DNA from: Leisingera sp. ANG-M1
Lineage (GTDB): Bacteria; Pseudomonadota; Alphaproteobacteria; Rhodobacterales; Rhodobacteraceae
Length of the DNA stretch: 64,000 nt
Assembly: GCF_000813745.1 (NCBI RefSeq)
Contig: NZ_JWLC01000026.1
Span: 37,775-101,774 of the forward strand
Reading direction: 5' to 3'
Below, piece after piece: positions 24,871 to 33,188 of this stretch (the first letter of the stretch is position 1; every line of letters starts with the position of its first letter). The notes beneath the pieces were generated by a model that did not search any database, was not told the origin of the DNA, and saw only the letters and a list, made by a program, of their open reading frames with translations. The translations under genes were made by a program, and so were the position numbers.

Positions 24871-24914
24871 TCCCCGAAATACCTCCTCCTCCCGCTTGGC
24901 ATCTGCCGGCGGTT

Positions 24915-24944
24915 CCCGTCCCAGGCAACTGGGGCGGGCTTTTT
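24915..24944 (+). terminator. terminator after uraH
   Basis: Ten-bp arms with one G-T pair (24915-24924 and 24929-24938), a GCAA tetraloop and then CTTTTT. It abuts the stop codon of the convergent LysR gene. Confidence 0.8.
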
Positions 24945-25852
24945 CATTCTGAGGGGAGGGCGCCCTGGATGTGATCCACCATAAAGTCCATGAACAGGCG
25001 CACCTTGGGGTCCTGGTGGCGGCGGTGGACATAGAGGCAGGCCATCTGGATCGGAATCGGCGGCTCCTCTGCCAGCACCGGCGCCAGCCGGCCTGAGGTC
25101 AGATGCTCGGAAATCTCAAACACCGGCTTCAGAATGATCCCATGCCCGTCCAAGGCCCAATTGGTCAGCACGTCGCCGTGATCCGATTCAAACGGCCCGG
25201 TGACCGTCACCCGCTTGACCCCGTCGCGGCTGCGCAGCGGCCATTGAAATTCCGGTGCGCCAGGATAGCGCAGGTTGAGGCAATCATGCGCCTCGGTCTT
25301 CAGCTCCTCGCTGCTGGCGGGCTGGCCGCGCTGTTTGATGTACTCTGGCGACGCGCAGAGCACCCGCGGGCAATCGGCAATCTTGCGGATGCGCAGGTTG
25401 GAATCTTCCGGCACGCCCAGGAAGAAGGACGCATCCAGCCCCTCGGCCGCCAGGTCCAGCTTGCGGTCCGACAGCCGCAGCCGGATTGAAATCAGCGGGT
25501 AGGCTTCGTTGAACTTTGGCACTGCGGGCGCGATCAGCCGCTGTCCCAGCCCCAGCGGCGCCGCCACATAGAGCGTGCCGCGCGGCGTTTGCGTCACGCT
25601 GCTGATATCGGCCTCTGCCTCATCCACAGCTTCCAGGATCTTGACCGCGCCGTGATAGAACAGGTTGCCTTGTTCCGTGGGATTGAGCAGCCGCGTGGTG
25701 CGTTGGAAGAGGCGCACGTTAAGGTGTTCTTCCAGCTGAGAAATCCGCGACGACGCCACCGCCGCCGATATCCGCATGTCGCGCGCAGCGGCGGACATGT
25801 TGCCAAGTTCATAGACGCGGACGAAAGTGCGGATATTGTCGAGATAGGCCAT
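24944..25852 (-). CDS. LysR-family regulator, divergent from puuD
   Basis: A 302-residue LysR regulator. The winged helix-turn-helix is at about 4-63 (FVRVYELGNMSAAARDMRISAAVASSRISQLEEHL) and the effector domain at about 88-295, with ADCPRVLCASPEYI. It belongs to the CrgA-like branch and is clearly a paralogue of the regulator at 27340-28257: both share SDRKLDLAAEGLD/SDRKVDILADGLD, DVLTNWALDG and QDPKVRLFMDF/QDPKVRLFVDY. It is divergent from puuD over 105 bp, so control of urate oxidation is likely; effector unknown. Confidence 0.9.
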   Translation of the reverse strand: MAYLDNIRTFVRVYELGNMSAAARDMRISAAVASSRISQLEEHLNVRLFQRTTRLLNPTEQGNLFYHGAVKILEAVDEAEADISSVTQTPRGTLYVAAPLGLGQRLIAPAVPKFNEAYPLISIRLRLSDRKLDLAAEGLDASFFLGVPEDSNLRIRKIADCPRVLCASPEYIKQRGQPASSEELKTEAHDCLNLRYPGAPEFQWPLRSRDGVKRVTVTGPFESDHGDVLTNWALDGHGIILKPVFEISEHLTSGRLAPVLAEEPPIPIQMACLYVHRRHQDPKVRLFMDFMVDHIQGALPSE

Positions 25853-25890
25853 TCACGTATTCTTTGTGTTATTTTGAAACAGCTTGGGTT

Positions 25891-25909
25891 TTTTACCTAA
25901 TACATGAAA
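25891..25909. promoter_or_regulatory. imperfect copy of the TTTCA-N9-TGAAA site before puuD
   Basis: TTTTA, 9 nt, TGAAA: one base from the palindrome at 24417 and 28351, at identical spacing, 49 bp before the puuD ATG and in the gap shared with the LysR gene. Confidence 0.35.
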
Positions 25910-25957
25910 ATAGCGGCATGCTCTAGTGTCCTTGCCAAAGCTTATGAGGAGAGAACA

Positions 25958-27217
25958 ATGGAAGAGCTTGTGATCATGTGGGACTGGCTGGGCTTTGCAG
26001 TCCGCTGGCTTCACGTCATCACCGCCATTGCCTGGATCGGATCGTCCTTCTACTTCGTGGCGCTGGACCTTGGCCTGCGGAAGGTTCCGCATCTGCCGGT
26101 CGGCGCGCATGGCGAGGAATGGCAGGTCCATGGCGGCGGTTTCTACCACATCCAGAAATACCTGGTGGCGCCGGAAAACATGCCGGACCATCTGATTTGG
26201 TTCAAATGGGAGAGCTACGCCACCTGGCTGTCGGGTGCGGCGCTTTTGATGATCGTCTACTGGGCGGGCGGCGAGCTGTATCTGATTGACGCCAGCAAGG
26301 CCGACCTGGCCCTGTGGCAGGGCATCCTGATTTCCGGCGCATCGCTGACCATCGGCTGGATCGTCTATGACTTCCTGTGCAAGTCGCCGCTGGGAGAAAA
26401 ACCGACCTTCCTGATGGTGCTGCTGTTCGTGCTTCTGGTGGCCATGGGCTGGGGCTACAATCAGATCTTCACCGGCCGGGCAGTGATGCTGCACCTGGGT
26501 GCCTTTACGGCGACCATCATGACCGCAAACGTCTTTTTCATCATCATGCCGAACCAGCGCATCGTGGTGAAGGACCTGCAGGAAGGCCGCACTCCGGATG
26601 CCAAATACGGCAAGATCGCCAAGCTGCGCTCGACCCACAACAACTACCTGACGCTGCCGGTGGTGTTCCTGATGCTGTCCAACCACTACCCGCTGGCCTT
26701 TGCCACCGAGTACAACTGGCTGATCGCAGCGCTGGTGTTCCTGATGGGCGTGACCATCCGCCACTACTTCAACAGCAACCACGCAGGCACCAGCAACCCG
26801 ACCTGGACCTGGCCGGTGACCGCCATCCTGTTCATCGGCGTGATGATCCTGAGCCAGGCGCCGCTGCAGCAGGATACTTACGAGGACTCCGAAGCGCGCG
26901 AGCTGAACAAGACCGAGCAAGTGTTTGCCAGCAACCAGCATTTTGAGGACGTGATGAATGTGGTACCGGGCCGCTGCGCCATGTGCCACGCGCGGGAGCC
27001 CTACTATGAAGGCATCCGCCGCGCGCCCAAGAACGTGCTGCTGGAGACCCCGGCGGATGTGGCGAAATACGCGCGTGACATCTACCTCCAGTCCGGTGCC
27101 ACCCATGCGATGCCGCCTGCCAACGTCACCTATATGGAGGAGGATGAGCGAGCGCTGATCCGCCGCTGGTACGGCAGCGCTTCCAAGGATCTGCCGTTTG
27201 CGCTGGCTTCAAACTGA
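25958..27217 (+). CDS. puuD: membrane-bound urate oxidase PuuD with cytochrome c domain
   Basis: A 419-residue protein that oxidises urate to 5-hydroxyisourate. The first 300 residues hold about eight membrane helices (for example RWLHVITAIAWIGSSFYFVALD). The C-terminal part is a cytochrome c domain with the haem motif C340-x-x-C343-H344. PuuD-type enzymes pass electrons to the respiratory chain through this domain, unlike cofactor-free uricase. The ATG at 25958 has AGGAGAG upstream; the longer frame from 25904 adds 18 unlike residues. It is flanked by two LysR genes and ends at a terminator. Confidence 0.94.
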   Translation: MEELVIMWDWLGFAVRWLHVITAIAWIGSSFYFVALDLGLRKVPHLPVGAHGEEWQVHGGGFYHIQKYLVAPENMPDHLIWFKWESYATWLSGAALLMIVYWAGGELYLIDASKADLALWQGILISGASLTIGWIVYDFLCKSPLGEKPTFLMVLLFVLLVAMGWGYNQIFTGRAVMLHLGAFTATIMTANVFFIIMPNQRIVVKDLQEGRTPDAKYGKIAKLRSTHNNYLTLPVVFLMLSNHYPLAFATEYNWLIAALVFLMGVTIRHYFNSNHAGTSNPTWTWPVTAILFIGVMILSQAPLQQDTYEDSEARELNKTEQVFASNQHFEDVMNVVPGRCAMCHAREPYYEGIRRAPKNVLLETPADVAKYARDIYLQSGATHAMPPANVTYMEEDERALIRRWYGSASKDLPFALASN

Positions 27218-27238
27218 TCCGGCTCTGCAGTAAATCAG

Positions 27239-27271
27239 AAACGGCCCTGCCTGCGCGGCAGGGCCGTTTTT
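27239..27271 (+). terminator. terminator after puuD
   Basis: Eleven perfect pairs (27241-27251 with 27257-27267), extendable by two A-T pairs, then TTTT. Loop TGCGC. Confidence 0.88.
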
Positions 27272-27339
27272 CTTTGGCACCATGCGTGCACCCCCTGTAC
27301 ACCGCCTGTGCACCGGACAGCCGCTAGAAGGAAGGGATG

Positions 27340-28257
27340 CTACTCCCCGGCCTCGCTGCGCCGGAAGGCGGCAAGCCCGTGTTTCACCGCGTAGTCCACA
27401 AACAGGCGGACCTTCGGATCCTGCAGTTTCCGGTGCGGGTAGAGGCAGCCGAAAATGGTCGGCTCCGGCGGGGTGTCCGGCAGCACCTTAACCAGCGCGC
27501 CGGAGCGCAGATGGGCCGCCACATCAAACCACGGCTTGTTGACGATGCCGCGCCCGTCCAGCGCCCAATTGGTCAGCACGTCGCTGTCGTCCGCATCGTA
27601 TTTGCCCGAAACCTCCAGCTTGCGCGGGCCCTCGGGCGTTTCCAGTGTCCAGTAGTATTCGGGCGAGCGCGGGTAGCGCAGCAGCAGGCAGTTGTGGCCG
27701 CTCAACAGATCCTCCGGAACCTGCGGGGTGCCGTGGCGTTCCAGATACTCCGGCGCTGCGCACAGAACCCGGGTGCAATCGGCGATCTTGCGCATCTTCA
27801 GGGTGGAGTCATGCGGGGTTCCGATAAAGAACGCCACATCCAGCCCGTCCGCCAGGATATCCACCTTGCGGTCCGACATCCGCATGCGGATTTCGGTGGC
27901 CGGATAGTCCTCGACAAAGGCGGGCACCAGTGGCGCAATGATGCGGCGGCCGACGCCCAGCGGCGCAGTCACCCGGATCACCCCGCGCGGCGCCTCGGAG
28001 AACTGAGAGACCACCGCCTCGGCGTCCTCAATCGATTCGAGCACCTTCTTAGCCTCGGCATAAAACAGCTGTCCTACCTCGGTCGGGGTCAGTGATCTCG
28101 TGGTGCGGTTGAACAAACGCACGCCTAGATGCTTTTCAAGCTCCTTGATCCGCTTGCTGGCCACCGCCGGCGTCAGCCGTAAATCGCGCCCGCCAGAGGT
28201 GATGCTGCCCAGTTCAACGACTCGGGTAAAAACGCGCAGGGATTCCAGATAAGACAT
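27340..28257 (-). CDS. LysR-family regulator, divergent from xdhABC
   Basis: A 305-residue LysR protein with helix-turn-helix at about 3-62 (TRVVELGSITSGGRDLRLTPAVASKRIKELEKHL) and an effector domain that is the paralogue of the protein at 24944. The ATG at 28257 (MSYLESLRVF) has AAAGGA 9 nt upstream; an in-frame ATG 42 nt earlier is less likely. It is divergent from xdhA across a 207-bp region holding a perfect palindrome. Likely regulator of xanthine dehydrogenase; effector not known. Confidence 0.9.
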   Translation of the reverse strand: MSYLESLRVFTRVVELGSITSGGRDLRLTPAVASKRIKELEKHLGVRLFNRTTRSLTPTEVGQLFYAEAKKVLESIEDAEAVVSQFSEAPRGVIRVTAPLGVGRRIIAPLVPAFVEDYPATEIRMRMSDRKVDILADGLDVAFFIGTPHDSTLKMRKIADCTRVLCAAPEYLERHGTPQVPEDLLSGHNCLLLRYPRSPEYYWTLETPEGPRKLEVSGKYDADDSDVLTNWALDGRGIVNKPWFDVAAHLRSGALVKVLPDTPPEPTIFGCLYPHRKLQDPKVRLFVDYAVKHGLAAFRRSEAGE

Positions 28258-28350
28258 GTTTAACAGTCCTTTGCGGGGCGCAATCGGCGCTTGGGCCATG
28301 GATCATACGGCGCAATTGCGGCCGGTTCCGGCACCTATTAGCCTAACCAT

Positions 28351-28369
28351 TTTCAACAGGGTGTTGAAA
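28351..28369. promoter_or_regulatory. perfect palindrome in the lysR/xdhA promoter
   Basis: TTTCAACA, GGG, TGTTGAAA: 8-bp arms. The outer half-sites give TTTCA-N9-TGAAA, as at 24417. It lies 96 bp before the xdhA ATG and 94 bp before the divergent LysR ATG, a place typical of a LysR operator. Confidence 0.6.
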
Positions 28370-28464
28370 GCCTTTCTCGATTGCAGCCGTTAACCGTGGC
28401 AGTCAGACAAGGTAAAAATGAAGCAACAGAACTAGAAGCTGTCCAGCGACTACTTGGAGGCCAG

Positions 28465-29928
28465 ATGGAACATCAAAACGACATTCGCTTTCTGCTGAAC
28501 GGGCGGGAGCTATCGGTCAAGGACGTGAAGGCGACTACGACCCTGTTGGATTTCCTGCGGCTGGAGCAGCGCCTGACCGGCACCAAGGAAGGTTGCGCCG
28601 AGGGCGACTGCGGCGCCTGCACTGTGCTGGTGGGCCGGCTGCATAATGGCGCCCTGCGCTATGAGGCGGTGAACGCCTGTATCCGCTTCCTGGCGTCTCT
28701 GAACGGCTGCCATGTGGTGACGGTGGAGCATCTGTCCGGCCCGAACGGACGGCTGCACCCGGTACAGCAGGCGATGGTCGAATACCACGGCAGCCAGTGC
28801 GGCTTCTGCACCCCCGGCTTTGTGATGTCGCTTTACGCGCTGTGGATGGAAAACCCGCAGCCGAGTGAGGCCGAGGTGGAAATCGCCGTGCAGGGCAACC
28901 TCTGCCGCTGCACCGGCTATGAGCCGATCGTGAAAGCCGCGCTGGCGGTTAACCAATACGGCACCCCGGCCAATGATTACCTGACCACCGAGCGTGAGAG
29001 CCTGACCGCCAAGCTGCAGGCAATCCAGCCGCAGGCCCGGGTGGTGACCGGTCCAGAAGACGACCGCGCCATCCTGCCGCTGGATGCGGCGGATCTGGCA
29101 GAGGTGCTGGCGGTGAACCCCAAGGCAACCATTGTTGCGGGCTCCACCGATGTGGGCCTGTGGGTGACCAAGTTCATGAAGCCGATCTCTCCGGTGGTGT
29201 TTGTTGCCCATCTGGAGGAGCTGAAGGCGGTTGAGCTGACGGATGAGGCGCTTATCATTGGTGCCGGCGTCACCTATACCGAAAGCGAAGAAGCCATCCG
29301 CGATGCCTTCCCGCACCTTAGCGACTACTGGGACCGCATCGCCGGCTGGCAAGTGCGCAACATGGGCACCATCGGCGGCAATATCGCCAACGGCTCCCCC
29401 ATCGGGGACACCCCGCCGGTGCTGATTTCTCTGAGCGCTGAAGTGACGCTGCAGAAAAAGGGCGGTTCGCGCACCCTGCCGCTCGAGGATTTCTTTATCG
29501 ACTACGGCAAGCAGGACCGGGAACCGGGGGACTTTGTTGCCTCGATCCGCATTCCGCGGGCTGCAGCGGGCCAGATTGATGCCGCCTACAAGATCTCCAA
29601 GCGCCGGGATGAGGATATCTCCTCGGTTGCTGCTGGGGTCAGCGTGACCGTGAAGGACGGCGTGATCACCTCTGCGCGGATCGCATTCGGCGGCATGGCG
29701 GCAACGCCCAAACGCGCCGCGGGCGCCGAGGCGGCTCTGGTGGGCCAGCCCTGGGGCGAGGCTGCGTTTGACGCAGCAGCGGAAGCGGTGAAGCAGGACT
29801 TCACTCCGCTCAGCGACTGGCGCGCCTCTGCCGAGTACCGCGCGCTGTCGGCCAGCAACCTGCTGCGCCGCTTCTATCTGGAAAACGATGCGGGAACCGC
29901 CGGTGCCGTCCGGTTGGCCGTCGCCTGA
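28465..29928 (+). CDS. xdhA: xanthine dehydrogenase small subunit XdhA
   Basis: A 487-residue subunit with two [2Fe-2S] clusters and FAD. Cluster ligands are in GCAEGDCGACTVL, QCGFCTPGFVMS and GNLCRCTGYEP (first 160 residues). The FAD domain has IVAGSTDVGLWV and GGNIANGSPIGDTPP. It passes electrons from the molybdenum site of XdhB to NAD. The ATG at 28465 has GGAGG 5 nt upstream; the longer frame from 28381 would place the start 28 residues earlier without a site. xdhB follows after 12 nt. Confidence 0.95.
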   Translation: MEHQNDIRFLLNGRELSVKDVKATTTLLDFLRLEQRLTGTKEGCAEGDCGACTVLVGRLHNGALRYEAVNACIRFLASLNGCHVVTVEHLSGPNGRLHPVQQAMVEYHGSQCGFCTPGFVMSLYALWMENPQPSEAEVEIAVQGNLCRCTGYEPIVKAALAVNQYGTPANDYLTTERESLTAKLQAIQPQARVVTGPEDDRAILPLDAADLAEVLAVNPKATIVAGSTDVGLWVTKFMKPISPVVFVAHLEELKAVELTDEALIIGAGVTYTESEEAIRDAFPHLSDYWDRIAGWQVRNMGTIGGNIANGSPIGDTPPVLISLSAEVTLQKKGGSRTLPLEDFFIDYGKQDREPGDFVASIRIPRAAAGQIDAAYKISKRRDEDISSVAAGVSVTVKDGVITSARIAFGGMAATPKRAAGAEAALVGQPWGEAAFDAAAEAVKQDFTPLSDWRASAEYRALSASNLLRRFYLENDAGTAGAVRLAVA

Positions 29929-29940
29929 GGAGGATTTGAG

Positions 29941-32259
29941 ATGAAAGACCATCAGACCATCAGCGGCGCCGTGCATCATGACCGCCAGCACGACAGTGCG
30001 ATCAAGCATGTGACCGGCCGCGCCGAATACACCGACGATATCGCCGAACCCTATGGCACGCTGCACGCCTACCTCGGTGCCTCCACCGTGGCGCATGCCA
30101 ATATCAAAGGCATCGACCTCACCGCTGTCCGCAACGCCCCCGGCGTGGTGGATGTGCTGACCGCTGCGGACGTTCCTGGCGTCAATGATATCAGCCCCAC
30201 CGGCAAGCATGATGAGCCGGTCTTCCCGACGGAGAAGGTGGAGTTCCACGGCCAGCCGATGTTTGCGGTGATTGCCGAAACCCGCGACGCGGCCCGCCGT
30301 GCCGCCGAACTAGCAAAGGTAGATTACGAGTTGCTGCCGCACGCGCTGGATCCGGTTCAGGCGCAGCTGGCCGGGTATCCCATGGTCACCGATCCGCTGA
30401 AGCTGGAGCGCGGCGATGTGGAGGCGGGCCGCAAAGATGCGCCCCACCGCATCCAGGCGCAGATGACCGTTGGCGGCCAGGACCACATGTATCTGGAGGG
30501 CCACATCGCCTTTGCCATTCCCGGCGAAGACGAGGATGTGACCGTGCATTGCTCCACCCAGCACCCCAGCGAGGCGCAGCATATGGTGGCGCATGTTCTG
30601 GGCGTTGCGAACAATGCGGTGACCGTCAACGTGCGCCGGATGGGCGGCGGCTTTGGCGGCAAGGAAAGCCAGATGAACCTGTTCTGCGCGGTGGCTGCCA
30701 TTGCCGCGAAGAAGCACAACCGGCCTGTAAAGATCCGCCCGGACCGCGATCAGGACATGACCGCCACCGGCAAGCGCCATGACTTTGTGATCGACTATGA
30801 CGTGGCCTTTGACGATGAGGGGCGTATCCAGGCGGTCGAGGGCGGCTTTGCCGCGCGCTGCGGCTATTCCTCGGACCTGTCCGGTCCGGTCACCGACCGG
30901 GCGCTGTTCCATGCGGATAACGCCTATTTCTACCCGAATGTGCTGCTGAAAAGCCGTCCGATGAAGACCAACACCGTCTCCAACACCGCCTTCCGCGGCT
31001 TTGGCGGCCCGCAGGGGGTGGTTGCGGCGGAACGGATGATCGAAGAGATCGCCTATGCGCTCGGCAAGGATCCCTTGGATGTTCGTAAGGCCAATTTCTA
31101 TGGCGAAGAAGGCCGCGACCTGACGCCTTACCATCAGAAGGTGGAGGACAATATCCTCGACCGGCTGATCACGGAGCTGGAGGAAAACGCTGAGTACCGC
31201 AAGCGCCGCGAAGAGATCATCGCCTTCAACAAGGACTCGAAGATCATCAAGAAGGGCATTGCGCTCACCCCGGTGAAATTCGGCATCTCCTTCACCGCGA
31301 CCTGGTACAATCAGGCGGGTTCGCTGATCCATGTTTACAATGACGGCTCGATCCACTTGAATCACGGCGGCACCGAGATGGGGCAGGGCCTCAACACCAA
31401 GGTGGCGCAAGTGGTGGCCGATGCCTTCCAGGTGGATTTCGAGCGCATCAAGATCACCAAGACGACGACCGAGAAAGTGCCGAACACTTCGGCCACTGCG
31501 GCCTCGTCCGGGTCGGACCTCAACGGCATGGCGGCACTGGATGCGGCGGAGCAGATCATTGCCCGGCTGACCAAATTCGCGGCGGAGAAATACGAGGTCT
31601 CAGAGGCCGAAGTCGAATTCCTGCCCAACCGTGTGCGCATCGGCGGTGAGGTGATTTCTTTCGACACGCTGGTGAAAGAGGCCTATATGGCCCGCGTTCA
31701 CCTGTCGGCGGCGGGTTTTTATAAGACGCCGGAGATCCACTGGGACCGCGCGGCGGGCAAGGGGCAGCCGTTTTTCTACTACGCCTATGGCGCGTCCTGC
31801 TCCGAGGTGTCTGTCGACACGCTGACCGGCGAATACCGGGTCGAGCGCACCGACATCCTGCACGACGTGGGCCGCTCGCTGAACCCAATCCTGGACAAGG
31901 GCCAGGTAGAGGGCGCGTTCATCCAGGGCATGGGCTGGCTCACCACGGAAGAACTGTGGTGGGACGGCGAGGGCCGGTTGCTCACCCACGCGCCCTCAAC
32001 CTACAAGATCCCGCTGGCCTCTGACCGGCCGCGCATCTTCAACACGCAGCTGGCCGAATGGTCGGTGAACAAGAAGCGCACCATCAAACGGTCCAAGGCC
32101 GTGGGCGAGCCGCCCTTCATGCTGGGCATCTCGGTGTTCGAGGCGCTGTCGATGGCTGTCGCCAGCACTGCGGACTACAAACACTGCCCGCGCCTGGATG
32201 CGCCCGCCACGCCGGAGCGCGTGCTGATGGCGATCGAAACCCTCAAAGATCGGGGCTGA
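29941..32259 (+). CDS. xdhB: xanthine dehydrogenase large (molybdopterin) subunit XdhB
   Basis: A 772-residue molybdenum hydroxylase subunit that converts hypoxanthine to xanthine and xanthine to urate. Cofactor-contact motifs are RRMGGGFGGKES (about 230-240), NTAFRGFGGPQGV (about 348-360) and GGTEMGQGLNTKV. The catalytic base is Glu723 in AVGEPPFML. Substrate-side arginine lies in the AFRGFG region. Length and order match the bacterial XdhAB type. Confidence 0.96.
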   Translation: MKDHQTISGAVHHDRQHDSAIKHVTGRAEYTDDIAEPYGTLHAYLGASTVAHANIKGIDLTAVRNAPGVVDVLTAADVPGVNDISPTGKHDEPVFPTEKVEFHGQPMFAVIAETRDAARRAAELAKVDYELLPHALDPVQAQLAGYPMVTDPLKLERGDVEAGRKDAPHRIQAQMTVGGQDHMYLEGHIAFAIPGEDEDVTVHCSTQHPSEAQHMVAHVLGVANNAVTVNVRRMGGGFGGKESQMNLFCAVAAIAAKKHNRPVKIRPDRDQDMTATGKRHDFVIDYDVAFDDEGRIQAVEGGFAARCGYSSDLSGPVTDRALFHADNAYFYPNVLLKSRPMKTNTVSNTAFRGFGGPQGVVAAERMIEEIAYALGKDPLDVRKANFYGEEGRDLTPYHQKVEDNILDRLITELEENAEYRKRREEIIAFNKDSKIIKKGIALTPVKFGISFTATWYNQAGSLIHVYNDGSIHLNHGGTEMGQGLNTKVAQVVADAFQVDFERIKITKTTTEKVPNTSATAASSGSDLNGMAALDAAEQIIARLTKFAAEKYEVSEAEVEFLPNRVRIGGEVISFDTLVKEAYMARVHLSAAGFYKTPEIHWDRAAGKGQPFFYYAYGASCSEVSVDTLTGEYRVERTDILHDVGRSLNPILDKGQVEGAFIQGMGWLTTEELWWDGEGRLLTHAPSTYKIPLASDRPRIFNTQLAEWSVNKKRTIKRSKAVGEPPFMLGISVFEALSMAVASTADYKHCPRLDAPATPERVLMAIETLKDRG

Positions 32260-32262
32260 GCC

Positions 32263-33156
32263 ATGGCCCGCCGCCCTTCCCTTCAGGATTTTCTAGCCAG
32301 CCACGTCAACGTGGTGCAGGTCGCGTTGACCCGCGTTCGCGGTTCCTCCCCGCGCGAGGCCGGCACCTGCATGTTTGTGGCGGCGGAAGGCCTGTGGGGG
32401 ACCATCGGCGGCGGCCAGCTGGAATATATTGCCATCGACCATGCGCGGCGGATGCTGAAGCAGCATGTGATCAGCGACACGCTGGACGTGCCGCTGGGGC
32501 CGGAGATCGGCCAGTGCTGCGGCGGAAGGGTGGAAATGTCGCTGGCGCAGATGCGCCAGGCTGACCGCGAAGACGCCCTTGCCCGCCAGCAGGCCGAGGA
32601 ACAGGCGCTGCCGCATGTCTATGTGATGGGCGCGGGCCATGTGGGCCGGGCGCTGGCGGATCTGTTCCAGCATATGCCGGTGCGCTGCATCCTGATCGAC
32701 CAGCGCGCCGAAGAGCTGGCCTTGTGCCAAGCGGATGTGGAAATCCGCCAAAGCGCCATTCCTGAGATCGACATCGCCACCGCACCTGCGGGCAGCGCCT
32801 TTGTTGTTCTCACCCATGATCATGCGCTCGACTTCCTGCTTGCCTCCGCTGCCCTGCAGCGCGGCGATGCGGGCTATGTCGGGCTGATCGGATCGGCCAC
32901 CAAGCGGGAGAAGTTCCGCCGCTGGTGCCGGGACCATTGCGACGGTCTTGCAAGCGACCGTCTCATCTGCCCCATCGGGGCAAGCGGTAGCCGCGACAAG
33001 CGGCCCAGCGTCATCGCCGCCTTCGTGGCGGCGGAAGTGATCGCTGATTTGACCTCTGAAACTGCCGCGTCCGCTCCATCACGGAGCACTGACCTGCCCC
33101 AAAGGGGCAAGCAACCGGACGCAGAGGGAGACACGGCTGGAGCATTCAGCCGTTAA
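32263..33156 (+). CDS. xdhC: XdhC molybdenum cofactor insertion protein
   Basis: A 297-residue chaperone that binds molybdenum cofactor and helps deliver its sulfurated form to XdhB. The N-terminal CoxI-like part has TRVRGSSPREAGTCMFV and GTIGGGQLE. The C-terminal Rossmann part has VMGAGHVGRAL, VLTHDHALD and GLIGSATKREKFRR. After about residue 262 a Ser/Pro-rich tail of some 35 residues lies beyond the conserved domain, and its DNA contains two small palindromes. It starts 3 nt after the xdhB stop. Confidence 0.93.
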   Translation: MARRPSLQDFLASHVNVVQVALTRVRGSSPREAGTCMFVAAEGLWGTIGGGQLEYIAIDHARRMLKQHVISDTLDVPLGPEIGQCCGGRVEMSLAQMRQADREDALARQQAEEQALPHVYVMGAGHVGRALADLFQHMPVRCILIDQRAEELALCQADVEIRQSAIPEIDIATAPAGSAFVVLTHDHALDFLLASAALQRGDAGYVGLIGSATKREKFRRWCRDHCDGLASDRLICPIGASGSRDKRPSVIAAFVAAEVIADLTSETAASAPSRSTDLPQRGKQPDAEGDTAGAFSR

Positions 33157-33188
33157 GGACTGCGTCCTCTTGACAGGAGGAGGCCGCC

